From Bacteroidota bacterium (lineage in GTDB: Bacteria; Bacteroidota; Bacteroidia; Bacteroidales; F082), in the NCBI GenBank assembly GCA_018830105.1, contig JAHJTC010000016.1:248001-312000 (forward strand): a stretch of 64,000 nt of DNA, given 5' to 3'. Shown here in pieces: positions 1 through 8,609 of the stretch. The notes beneath the pieces were generated by a model, which did not search any database, was not told the DNA's origin, and saw only the letters and a list, made by a program, of their open reading frames with translations. Position numbers and translations under genes: made by a program. The number at the start of each line of letters is the position of its first letter. Position 1 is the stretch's first letter.

Positions 1-1384
1 GGTGATAAACCTCGGCCTCAATGGGATACGTATCAGAACTTGCTGCCATAATGTAGGTAATCAGGGCCTCATTGTATCCGCGGATTGGCATATTCATGGC
101 CCATCCGTTGTTGGGCGACCAGTGCCAATACAACCTATTTTGCCCATCTCGCGTATACCAGCTCCATTCAATGGATTGAAGCAGCGCATTGATGGTATTG
201 ATCACAGCCAACTCCGTGTTGTTAGCTGCATGCAGATATTGACGTGCTGCAATTAAGCCTGCCGCCATAAAGGAAGTTTCAACCAGATCGCCGCCATCAT
301 CCATATTGCTGAAAGCAATAGTGCGGCCTGTGCTGCCGTTCATCCAATGAGGCCATACCCCATGAAAACGATCAGCTTCTGCAAGGAAATTGGTGATCGT
401 ACTTAATCTGCTGACGCCATCCGACCGGCTGATGAAACCCCTTTCTATTCCTGCCAGGATTGCCATAACCCCAAATCCGCTTCCGCCGATTGTAACTGTT
501 TCGCCTGAGTTAAGGCGTTCGCGGGCTAAACCACTAACCGGATGGGCATGATCCCAAAAATACCGGAATGTTTTTAGCTGCACTTCATCAAGCAGTTCTT
601 CGTCAGTGAGGGGTGGCATTTTGTAGCTTGGATCGAGGCCGCTGATAAAGCTTTTATCAAATCCTTCAAAATCAAATCCGGTAACGGAATTGAGCGTGGC
701 ACTGATTATAAAGATGTATTTGCTGTAGTAATCAAATGCCGAAATATTTTTGATGATGACTTTTGTGTCATCTGCTGTTGTATTGATTTGCAGCGGACGG
801 TATGGAATAGTTTTGAAACTGGCTGCAATATTTGCCGTATCAATGGCTTCATTAAACTGCAATTCGATGTGTATGCTGTCGAATTTAATGTTTTTTAAAA
901 CGGTATTATCCATCATCGAAATACCGTTGATGCTGGCAGCGGTAAGTTTTAGCTTGCCGTTTTCTGTTATAAAATCAAATTGAGCGCCATCAAAACCGGC
1001 ACCTGCCGCGTCCTTAAGTTGGTTTGTAATGGCTAATTCATATGCTGTGAGCCATTGCAGTGGTTCATCGGGATTAATAACAACGGTTTTATTACCGTTT
1101 TCAAGCGAAATAGTAAAACTCACTTGGATGTCTGATGTTTTGCTGGCAATCTTTAAGGCCTCTGTTGCACTCAGGCTGTCGATTGCAGTTGTGAAGTTCA
1201 GGTAGAAATTGCTATTTACATCAACGTCTTCGAGCACAGCAGCTTGATTCATCGTTCTGTTTCCGGCTTTTATTTCGGTGAGCTGAAATTTGTCCGTAAC
1301 AGGAGGATTATCTTTTTGTTTTTTGCAAGCACTAAGCAGGATGACAGGGAAAAGCAGTAAGGGTAAATAGCTGAATTTAAGCAT
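1..1384 (-). CDS. Glucoamylase-family (GH144-like) lipoprotein, C-terminus beyond window
   Basis: The reading frame opens with ATG at 1384 and runs off the left edge, giving about 461 residues. It starts with a lipoprotein signal (hydrophobic run, then LLSAC followed by KK). Residues ~25-215 look like one or two bacterial Ig-like (Big_5) domains. A catalytic domain begins near residue 225 with LKTFRYFWDHAHPVSGLARE, the hallmark opening of the Glycoamylase Pfam family (PF10091), which includes GH144 endo-beta-1,2-glucanases. Further family landmarks are GGSGFGVMAILAGIERGF and GYNEALITYIMAASS. It is the last visible gene of the PUL and is separated from the upstream LamG lipoprotein gene by a strong terminator, so it may be attenuated or have its own promoter. 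Expected role: cleavage of a beta-glucan at the cell surface or in the periplasm. The family call is firm; the substrate is inferred. Confidence 0.85.
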   Translation of the reverse strand, partial: MLKFSYLPLLLFPVILLSACKKQKDNPPVTDKFQLTEIKAGNRTMNQAAVLEDVDVNSNFYLNFTTAIDSLSATEALKIASKTSDIQVSFTISLENGNKTVVINPDEPLQWLTAYELAITNQLKDAAGAGFDGAQFDFITENGKLKLTAASINGISMMDNTVLKNIKFDSIHIELQFNEAIDTANIAASFKTIPYRPLQINTTADDTKVIIKNISAFDYYSKYIFIISATLNSVTGFDFEGFDKSFISGLDPSYKMPPLTDEELLDEVQLKTFRYFWDHAHPVSGLARERLNSGETVTIGGSGFGVMAILAGIERGFISRSDGVSRLSTITNFLAEADRFHGVWPHWMNGSTGRTIAFSNMDDGGDLVETSFMAAGLIAARQYLHAANNTELAVINTINALLQSIEWSWYTRDGQNRLYWHWSPNNGWAMNMPIRGYNEALITYIMAASSDTYPIEAEVYH

Positions 1385-1404
1385 ATTAATTTCTTGTTAT
1401 TCAA

Positions 1405-1472
1405 TAAAAAAAAGCTGCCTTTGAAGGATTCTTCATCAAGCTAATCCGTCATAGCCCTCAAAGGCAGCTTTT
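1405..1472 (-). terminator. Rho-independent terminator after the LamG lipoprotein gene
   Basis: Arms at 1410-1424 and 1458-1472 are perfect 15-bp inverted repeats (AAAAGCTGCCTTTGA on the plus strand and its complement) around a 33-nt loop. On the minus strand the hairpin ends in eight T residues. It lies between the stop of the LamG gene (1495) and the start of the next GH144-like gene (1384), so it probably ends most PUL transcripts and lowers expression of the last gene. Confidence 0.85.
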
Positions 1473-1494
1473 AATCACTAATCATAATTTTCCA

Positions 1495-2751
1495 TTAAGG
1501 TTTTTCCGACTCGTACATCAACTGCACTTCGTTAGGAGTAATTGCTTTATGGAATATTTTTATGTCATCGAGTTGACCCTTAAAGTGATTGGCATCCGGG
1601 AAATCATAGCCGCCCCAGGGCTCCTGATCCCACATGGTGCCTGCACGTGAATGCACAAAGCCAAATGCGAGTTCGTTTACTACATCGGGCTCTTGTCCTG
1701 CATACTTCAGGCCAACAGCTGTGCGTTTGATATCCTCTTCAGGCCATAAGTTAAAGTCGAAACTTTTCATCTTTTCGGCATCATAATACAAGGTGCCTTT
1801 TTTAGCGGCGGCATCATAGATATAGGTCACATGTAACCAATTGTCTTTGAGTTTTCCCATCATCTCGTCGATAGAGAGACTCTTGGCAAAATCCCATCCT
1901 TGCCAACCGCCATTGCTGGCATCGGTGGCCTCTGCGGGGAACCACATATCTTCGGCAGCTGTTGAGCCATCTCCCATTTCGTATTGAATGGCAAATTTTG
2001 CGCCATCATAGCCACCAAAAATTTCGAACTGAAGGCCATAAAATGCGCCTAAACCCATTACAAAATGGCCATGCTCGATGCCTTCAGAATTTGTTTTTAC
2101 CCAAAAACTAATGGTGAAATCATGGGTGTTGATCAACTGATCTCCGTTAGGAATTTCAATGATACTGGTAGTTCCGTTGAAAGTTGCAGCTTTTCCTGCT
2201 TCGGCATTGCGGCCGGCGGTATAGGCGATATCAACTACACCATTTGCTGAAGGATTGAAGCTGCCAACAACATCATTGGCGTTATCTTCAAAGGTCCAGT
2301 GGGCAATAATTCCCATTGGAGAGAAGGTGCCGGCAGTGGTGAATGTTCGGCTGGTATTTGACAATGGTTTGGCATCAGTGGATAAAATTGCTGATGTCAT
2401 GTCTAGTTTGTACAAAGTACCGCCTCCTAATGCTTCAGTGGGCGTGATTTTGATAACATTATTTAGTACCTCAATAGTTAGAGGAATACTGACTCCGTTA
2501 TAATCCTGTGTTAGCGTAATACTTGAAGCAGTAGCTGTGGCAGGGTCAATATTGGCCGTAAATGTTGCCGTGATCACGGGTTCCAATGGAACATTTGAAG
2601 GGGATGTTGCTCCGTTTAAATCTATATCATTGGCTACTAATGTACTGAGAGTCAAATCAACAGGATCATCATCTTTTTTGCATCCGTTGAAGAGGAGCGC
2701 AGTAGAAGTTAGCGCAATTAAAAAATAGAACAAAAAATGATTTCTTTTCAT
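1495..2751 (-). CDS. LamG-domain surface lipoprotein of the PUL
   Basis: 418 residues. A lipoprotein signal peptide ends at LLFNGC (Cys ~24) followed by KKDDD, an acidic stretch typical of Bacteroidetes surface lipoproteins. Residues ~35-140 form a Big_5-like Ig domain (PLEPVITATFTANIDPATA, then LSTDAKPL near its end). Residues ~148-415 form a concanavalin-like LamG/Laminin_G_3 jelly roll: IIAHWTFEDNANDVVG at its start, TISFWVKT in the middle and FKGQLDDIKIFHKAITPNEV at its end. It starts 10 bases after the preceding T9SS-tagged gene and sits in the position where PULs usually place surface glycan-binding proteins (SusE/F-like). Glycan binding is inferred from domain and context; no catalytic residues are visible. 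Confidence 0.85.
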   Translation of the reverse strand: MKRNHFLFYFLIALTSTALLFNGCKKDDDPVDLTLSTLVANDIDLNGATSPSNVPLEPVITATFTANIDPATATASSITLTQDYNGVSIPLTIEVLNNVIKITPTEALGGGTLYKLDMTSAILSTDAKPLSNTSRTFTTAGTFSPMGIIAHWTFEDNANDVVGSFNPSANGVVDIAYTAGRNAEAGKAATFNGTTSIIEIPNGDQLINTHDFTISFWVKTNSEGIEHGHFVMGLGAFYGLQFEIFGGYDGAKFAIQYEMGDGSTAAEDMWFPAEATDASNGGWQGWDFAKSLSIDEMMGKLKDNWLHVTYIYDAAAKKGTLYYDAEKMKSFDFNLWPEEDIKRTAVGLKYAGQEPDVVNELAFGFVHSRAGTMWDQEPWGGYDFPDANHFKGQLDDIKIFHKAITPNEVQLMYESEKP

Positions 2752-2761
2752 AAGAGTGATA

Positions 2762-4030
2762 TTAGTGTATTAATTTATGTGAGTAATTTTTATTGTCGGT
2801 TATGATTTGCATCAAATACATGCCCTGTTTCAGACTGGATAGTTCGACTACCACTTCAGTATTTCCGGTGTTTTGGCTATAAACCATTTTGCCGGCCAGG
2901 TCATAGATTTCAACACGACGAATAGGTTCATCGAGTTTGATGTTAACCATTTCAGTGGCAGGATTAGGATAAACCTGCAAGGTCTGTTGTGTACCAATTT
3001 CTGCGGTATTGGTGAGTGGATCATGCATTAATCGGATATCGTCAAAATAAAGAACGATATCTTCGGTCAGTGTGAGTGGGTCTTCGAAGTCGGGCATAAA
3101 AGCGATTACATTCCATAGGCCGGTTTTTTCGGAGAAGTCAAAAACGATTTCTTCCCATCCGGATGTTACATTTTGAGGATTCATGCTGGGGACTTCCAGG
3201 TTACCGCTCGGGCCACCTTCAACTTTGAATTTTAGCGGACTTACACGTGGTTTCCAAACTTTAACATACATATATTTGTTTTCTGTAAGGTCTGCCGGTT
3301 CGGGCAAAGCCGACCAAAAACCACCCCATGGCACGCCATTCATACTGCGGTAGTACTGAATTACATTGGCACTTGGGTTTACGTCATCAGGATCAGGATT
3401 GGCAATCACAGTCATGCTGCTGTTGTCTTCGTCACCGCCAAGCATTAAATTAAGCGGAATATGGTCGAAATCTTCAATTACATATACAGCATCGCTGCCA
3501 GGTGTGGGATCATTATTTACCATGATGTAGTCAAAATAAATAACGATGTCTTCGGTAAGCGTGAGTGGGTCTTCAAAGTCGGGCATGAAGGCGATTACAT
3601 TCCATAAGCCTGTTACTTCTGAGAAATCAAAAACGATGTCTTCCCATTCATCAACAACAGTTTGTTCGTTCATGCTAAAGACTTCCGTATTGGGGCCTGG
3701 TCCACCTTCCACCTTAAACTTGATCGGACTTATACGCGTTTTCATAACACGCACATGCACATACTTATTTTCGGTAAGATCCAATTGTTCAGGCAAAGCT
3801 GACCAAAAACCTCCCCATGGCACACCATTCATGCTACGTTCGTATTTTACAACATGGGTGCTGGGGTTAGTTGTGCCTTCAGGAGTTGGGACAATACTCA
3901 TTGTACTGTTGTCATCATCTCCGCCCAGCATTAAATTTAGCGGAATATGCTCAAAATCTTCGATCATCTGAGCAGTTGCAATGCCTGCAGTGAGGAACAT
4001 TGCCAGGAAAAAAATAGTAAATTGTTTCAT
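2762..4030 (-). CDS. T9SS-exported protein with two tandem beta-rich repeats
   Basis: 422 residues: signal peptide (1-20, cleavage after TAGIATA), then two copies of a ~165-residue module (~22-180 and ~185-345). Both copies carry IEDFDHIPLNLMLGGD-like, VPWGGFWSALPE, LKFKVEGGP and GLWNVIAFMPDFEDPLTLTE segments, and they are nearly identical in places, so the duplication is recent or kept similar. The C-terminal ~70 residues are a type A T9SS sorting domain (LQVYPNPATEMVNIKL, then KQGMYLMQI). The modules resemble jelly-roll carbohydrate-binding folds, but I do not recognise a named family. The gene follows susD by 38 bases in the PUL, so a role in binding the target glycan at the cell surface or in the medium is likely. 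Export through T9SS is a firm inference from the tail. Confidence 0.85.
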   Translation of the reverse strand: MKQFTIFFLAMFLTAGIATAQMIEDFEHIPLNLMLGGDDDNSTMSIVPTPEGTTNPSTHVVKYERSMNGVPWGGFWSALPEQLDLTENKYVHVRVMKTRISPIKFKVEGGPGPNTEVFSMNEQTVVDEWEDIVFDFSEVTGLWNVIAFMPDFEDPLTLTEDIVIYFDYIMVNNDPTPGSDAVYVIEDFDHIPLNLMLGGDEDNSSMTVIANPDPDDVNPSANVIQYYRSMNGVPWGGFWSALPEPADLTENKYMYVKVWKPRVSPLKFKVEGGPSGNLEVPSMNPQNVTSGWEEIVFDFSEKTGLWNVIAFMPDFEDPLTLTEDIVLYFDDIRLMHDPLTNTAEIGTQQTLQVYPNPATEMVNIKLDEPIRRVEIYDLAGKMVYSQNTGNTEVVVELSSLKQGMYLMQIITDNKNYSHKLIH

Positions 4031-4068
4031 AATAATAATATTTAAAGGTTAATAAAAGGAAATTCTTG

Positions 4069-5553
4069 TTACCAGTTTGGATTTTGTGATAAAGTACCTT
4101 GTGATATGTCAATTTCATTTTGAGGAATCGGTAAAAGCTCGTGTTGACCGCTGACAAAACCTCTTGGTCCTAAAACCTGAACTGCTTTTCCGGTGCGCAC
4201 CAAATCCCAGAAACGATGCCCTTCGAGGGCAAGCTCGTGTCTGCGTTCTTCCAAAATGAGATCACGAAGCTCAGCCTGACCAGTTTCTGAAATGTCGGGC
4301 AGAATATCAGGAACGCCTTGTCTGGCGCGCGCTCTCACACGATTCAAGTGGATCAGTGCTTCGCCTGGTTTTCCATTCTCATTGAGCGCTTCGGCGGCCA
4401 TCAGCAATACATCAGCAAAACGTATTAATCGCCTGTTATGGCCGAATTGCGTGTCGGTGCTCGTGCCCGGAATCCATACTTTTTGGTTGTAACATTCCAC
4501 CTCGATCAGGTTACCGTCTTCATCGTAAGTTTCGTCTGGCGTAGTGCCATCACCCAGTATCAAAATGCCATCAAGTTCTTCACCGAGGTCAATAATAGTG
4601 GCATCCAGCCTTGGGTCGCCTTCTTCAAATGAGTAGCGCAGATCAAGTGATGGCCTGTTGAAACCCCAGCCTCGGTTGGGCGTACCTCTTACACCTTGTG
4701 TGTTGGCATACTGATCGCCTAAGGCTGATTCGTTCTCCATGGCGCCAATCTCGAATACGGATTCCATGCCATGTTCGCCATTTTTGCCATTGGCATCAGC
4801 AAAGTTGGGTTCCAGGTTGTATTCGCCGGATTGAATTACTTCAAGAGCGAATTTTTCGGCATTTACAAAATCGTTTTTAAACAAATACATTTTTGCCAGC
4901 AAAGCTTTGGCAGCGCCATTGGACGCCCTCCCTAAATCATTGGCGCCATAGCTTCCTTTGGCCGGAAGGGTTTCTGAGGCAAATAGCAAGTCTTCTTCAA
5001 TTAGTTGATATACATCCTCTTTTGAAGCACGGGCCAATTCTAATGGCGGGTTGGTTGAGGTTACAATGGGCACTCCGCCCCAGGCGCGAACCAGATCGAA
5101 ATAGTAAAGGCCACGCAAAAACCGGGCTTCCGCAATGTATCTTTGTTTGAGTGCTTCGTCCATGTTGATTTCAGGAACTTTTTCAATGACCACATTGGTG
5201 CGCTTTATTCCTTGATAAAGTGCCGACCACCAGCGATCCAACCCGTCTTGTGTGGTAGTGATGCTGAAGTTGTTGTATGGTCCAATGGTATTAAGGCCAT
5301 CATTGGGATTGCTGCCTTTCATGGCATCATCCGACATGATATCGAGGATAGGAAATCCACCTGAATGAAAGTGCCAGTCGCGCAGGGTGGCATAGCTTGC
5401 ATTGGTCGCTAATAACGCATCAGATCCTGTGGTGGGGAAAACTTCCTGGGTGACTTGTCCCTGAGGGTTCACTTCAAGAAAATCGCTGCACGAGCTCAAA
5501 AAGAAGACGGGCAGGAAACTAAGGTATATCCAATATTTTTTCATGGTGTTCAT
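4069..5553 (-). CDS. susD: RagB/SusD family glycan-binding lipoprotein
   Basis: 494 residues, the usual SusD size. A lipoprotein signal with lipobox FLSSC is followed by SDFLEVNPQG, the signature start of mature SusD proteins. TPR-like helices appear in the middle (RFLRGLYYFDLVRAWGGVPIV, shortened here), and the C-terminal SusD motif LILEERRHELALEGHRFWDL is clear in part. SusD proteins sit on the outer leaflet as a lid over SusC and pass oligosaccharides to it. The ATG at 5553 lies two bases after the susC stop, so the pair is probably translationally coupled. An alternative ATG three codons downstream (MKKYW) gives a more typical signal peptide. Confidence 0.95.
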   Translation of the reverse strand: MNTMKKYWIYLSFLPVFFLSSCSDFLEVNPQGQVTQEVFPTTGSDALLATNASYATLRDWHFHSGGFPILDIMSDDAMKGSNPNDGLNTIGPYNNFSITTTQDGLDRWWSALYQGIKRTNVVIEKVPEINMDEALKQRYIAEARFLRGLYYFDLVRAWGGVPIVTSTNPPLELARASKEDVYQLIEEDLLFASETLPAKGSYGANDLGRASNGAAKALLAKMYLFKNDFVNAEKFALEVIQSGEYNLEPNFADANGKNGEHGMESVFEIGAMENESALGDQYANTQGVRGTPNRGWGFNRPSLDLRYSFEEGDPRLDATIIDLGEELDGILILGDGTTPDETYDEDGNLIEVECYNQKVWIPGTSTDTQFGHNRRLIRFADVLLMAAEALNENGKPGEALIHLNRVRARARQGVPDILPDISETGQAELRDLILEERRHELALEGHRFWDLVRTGKAVQVLGPRGFVSGQHELLPIPQNEIDISQGTLSQNPNW

Positions 5554-5555
5554 TT

Positions 5556-8500
5556 TTAAAATGTAACATTGATTCCAAAAGCATAAACTGCCGAAATAGG
5601 ATAAATGCCGTTGTCAATTCCATTGGACAATACATCATAGCTGCCTATTTCGGGTGTATAACCGCTGTATTTTGTCAGCGTGAATACGTTGGTGGCTTTT
5701 ACATAAACCCTTACTGTTTGAAGCGCTAATTTCTTTACGATATTATCCGGAAGCGTATAACCGAAAATCACATTACGCAACCTGATAAAAGAGCCATCGA
5801 GGACAAATCGATCAGAGGGCGTATAATTGTAGCCTCCGAACGAAGGCTTGGGCACAGTATTGCTGGTTCCTGGGCCGGTCCATCTGTCCCAAACGTATTG
5901 TTCAAAGTTGTAGGGGTCGGGCCGCACCACATCTTTTCCATTGAAGATACTATTGCCTGTTTGCCCTTGAATATCGATGGACAGGTCGAATGATTTGTAG
6001 GCAATATCCATATTTAGCCCAAAGATGAAATCCGGAATTGGTGTGCCAATATAAGTCCTGTCGTTTCCGTCAATTTTTCCATCATTATTGGTGTCAACAA
6101 AACGCAAATCGCCAATTTCTGCTTGTGAGCTGTGCGGATAGGCATCCAGCTCGTCCTGGCTTTGGAAGATGCCATCGGTAACATAACCATAAAATGCTCC
6201 AATGGGGTCGCCAACACTGCTTAGCGTAACAGGAATTCCGTTGCCCAGATATCCGCCGAAAAGCACGGAGTCAACGCCGCTATTGCCGCCAATGCTGAGC
6301 ACTTCGTTATGGATCGTTGTGCCTAAAATGCCCACGCTGTAGCTGAGATCTCCGACTGTTTCGCGCCAGCGAAAATTAAATTCAAAACCGCGGTTCAGAA
6401 TGGATGCCGCGTTATAGCGCACACGCTGCCCTTGTCCGTTGCCCAAATGCCCGGGTGTGGAGAGGTCAACGAGGATATCTTCGGTTTTTCGGTCGTAATA
6501 ATCAAATTCTGCAGTCAGCCTGTTGTTGAAAAAACCCAGTTCTAAACCAATATCGGTTTGTGTTGTCGTTTCCCAGCGCAGATTAGGGTTTCCGCTCTTG
6601 GCATAGGTAGCCGCATTAAAAGGAGCATCGGGATTGCTGAAAATAGCAAACAGGTCGGATTGTACGCGTGAGAACCTATCGTAATAGCTGATTTTGTCGT
6701 TACCAATTTTACCCCAACTTGCTCTGATTTTCAAGTTAGTAAGATAATCAACGTTGCGCATAAAGTCTTCATTGATGATGTTCCAGCCCAGGGCAAAGGA
6801 AGGGAAATTGCCATAACGGTTTTTCTCACTAAACTTGGATGAACCATCCCGCCTGAAGGTTACGGTAGCAATATAGCGGTTGTCAAAAGTATAGTTGGTA
6901 CGAAACAGGTACGAAATCATCGAATAATACTGATTGGCATCTACTCCGTTAAAAATACTCTCCAACATATTGATATTGTTGCCTTCATCGATGATATAGG
7001 GAGGCTGGATATACCAAAAATCTTCGGCATCACGTATCAGGTTCTGCCCGGCGAGACGAAATTCCTCTGAACGTATTTTTTGCATTGTAAACCCGGCTAC
7101 TGCATTGATATTGTGTTTGTTGAAGGCTTTATTATAATTTACTGTATTTTCCCATAGCCAGGTATAATTATCGCTATTACTTTTCCCCAAATCGCTAAAG
7201 AGGTTATTCTGCTGTGAGGCTGTGCCATCCGGATTAAAAATGGTGTAGGCCGGTGTAAAGCTTTTGGATTTATTGAAGGAAGCATCGATACCATAACTTG
7301 TTTTCAACAGGAAATCATTGAGAATGGTGGCTTCGGCAAAAATGTTTCCCACTCCGCGAACGCCCGAGCGATAGTTGTTTGAGTAGGCAAGGTCGGCTAG
7401 CGGATTGCCAACGTTATAAACCACACCATAGCTGCCATCGGCATAGTAAGGCTCTAAAACCGGCTGTGCGCGATAAACCTGATAGGTTACATTGGGTGCA
7501 TTGCGCTGATTATAGGGAGCAATGCTAATGTTATTACCGATTCTTACCTTATCGTTGATATGATAGCTGTTGTTGAGTTTGATGCTGATACGCTGGTAGG
7601 AACTTTGCGGAATGATACCATCTTGATTTAAAAAGCTCAAACCAACATAATATTCCGCTTTTGATGAGGCGCCCGAAATGGAAAGCTGGTAGTTTTGCAT
7701 GGGAGCAGTCTGAAAAATAAGGTCTTGCCAGTCGGTATTTGGTACCGCATCCACATTGTTATAGGAGCCCGGTCTGATTTCGTTCGAGATAACAGCAAAC
7801 TGGCGTCCATCCAATAAATCAATTTTATTGGCCAATTGCTGAATGCCGTATTCTGCATTAAAATTGATGATGGTTCTGGCCTGGCCTATCTCAGCAGTTT
7901 TGGTTTGAACCAAAATGACGCCATTGGCACCGCGCGAACCATAAATAGCTGTTGCAGAGGCATCTTTGAGCACTTCCATGGAGACGATATCCGAGGAATT
8001 TAAAAAGGAAATATCATCGAGGATCATGCCGTCGACGACATAAATTGGTGATGAATTGTTGAAAGTACCAATACCGCGTACGCGCACCGTTACGCCCGAT
8101 CCCGGCGCTCCCGAATTACTCGAAACCTGCACCCCTGTTACTTTTCCCTGAAGTGCCTGCTGCGGATTTACGCTGGTTATTTTGTTGATTTCTTCTGATT
8201 TAATAGAACTGACAGCTCCGGTGAGGTCACTTTTCTTAACTGTACCATAACCGATTACAACAATTTCATCGAGTAATTCACTAATTGCCTGTAGTTCAAC
8301 ATCAATACGATTTCTTCCTGCGATTTCTGCTTCAAAGGTTTCGTAACCGGTAAAGGAGAACTGAAGCCTTTCATCTTGTGGTAAAACCTCTAATGAATAA
8401 TTGCCGTCAATATCCGTTGTAACTCCCCGTGTGGTTCCTTTTACAACAATATTAACTCCCGGCAGGGTTTCTTTGGTGTCGCTGGCGATTACTGTCCCGC

Positions 8501-8591
8501 TTATTTGTGTTTGTGCAACAAGCTGCATGCCTGTCAATAGCAGGATCGCTGATGCAAGCAAAATCTTCGATAGGCATAAATATTTTTTCAT
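5556..8591 (-). CDS. susC: SusC/RagA TonB-linked outer-membrane transporter
   Basis: 1011 residues. Signal peptide 1-26, then a carboxypeptidase-D regulatory-like domain (ISGTVIASDTKETLPGVNI at ~30, IDGNYSLEV at ~62), the SusC-family linker DEIVVIGYGT, a plug domain ending near ASATAIYGSRGANGVILV, and a 22-strand-type barrel ending in aromatic FGINVTF. Imports oligosaccharides across the outer membrane using TonB energy, together with the SusD lipoprotein encoded directly downstream. No N-terminal STN (anti-sigma signalling) domain is seen, which agrees with control by the SusR-like regulator rather than by an ECF sigma/anti-sigma pair. Confidence 0.97.
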   Translation of the reverse strand: MKKYLCLSKILLASAILLLTGMQLVAQTQISGTVIASDTKETLPGVNIVVKGTTRGVTTDIDGNYSLEVLPQDERLQFSFTGYETFEAEIAGRNRIDVELQAISELLDEIVVIGYGTVKKSDLTGAVSSIKSEEINKITSVNPQQALQGKVTGVQVSSNSGAPGSGVTVRVRGIGTFNNSSPIYVVDGMILDDISFLNSSDIVSMEVLKDASATAIYGSRGANGVILVQTKTAEIGQARTIINFNAEYGIQQLANKIDLLDGRQFAVISNEIRPGSYNNVDAVPNTDWQDLIFQTAPMQNYQLSISGASSKAEYYVGLSFLNQDGIIPQSSYQRISIKLNNSYHINDKVRIGNNISIAPYNQRNAPNVTYQVYRAQPVLEPYYADGSYGVVYNVGNPLADLAYSNNYRSGVRGVGNIFAEATILNDFLLKTSYGIDASFNKSKSFTPAYTIFNPDGTASQQNNLFSDLGKSNSDNYTWLWENTVNYNKAFNKHNINAVAGFTMQKIRSEEFRLAGQNLIRDAEDFWYIQPPYIIDEGNNINMLESIFNGVDANQYYSMISYLFRTNYTFDNRYIATVTFRRDGSSKFSEKNRYGNFPSFALGWNIINEDFMRNVDYLTNLKIRASWGKIGNDKISYYDRFSRVQSDLFAIFSNPDAPFNAATYAKSGNPNLRWETTTQTDIGLELGFFNNRLTAEFDYYDRKTEDILVDLSTPGHLGNGQGQRVRYNAASILNRGFEFNFRWRETVGDLSYSVGILGTTIHNEVLSIGGNSGVDSVLFGGYLGNGIPVTLSSVGDPIGAFYGYVTDGIFQSQDELDAYPHSSQAEIGDLRFVDTNNDGKIDGNDRTYIGTPIPDFIFGLNMDIAYKSFDLSIDIQGQTGNSIFNGKDVVRPDPYNFEQYVWDRWTGPGTSNTVPKPSFGGYNYTPSDRFVLDGSFIRLRNVIFGYTLPDNIVKKLALQTVRVYVKATNVFTLTKYSGYTPEIGSYDVLSNGIDNGIYPISAVYAFGINVTF

Positions 8592-8609
8592 ATTGAAAAA
8601 TTTAGTTGT

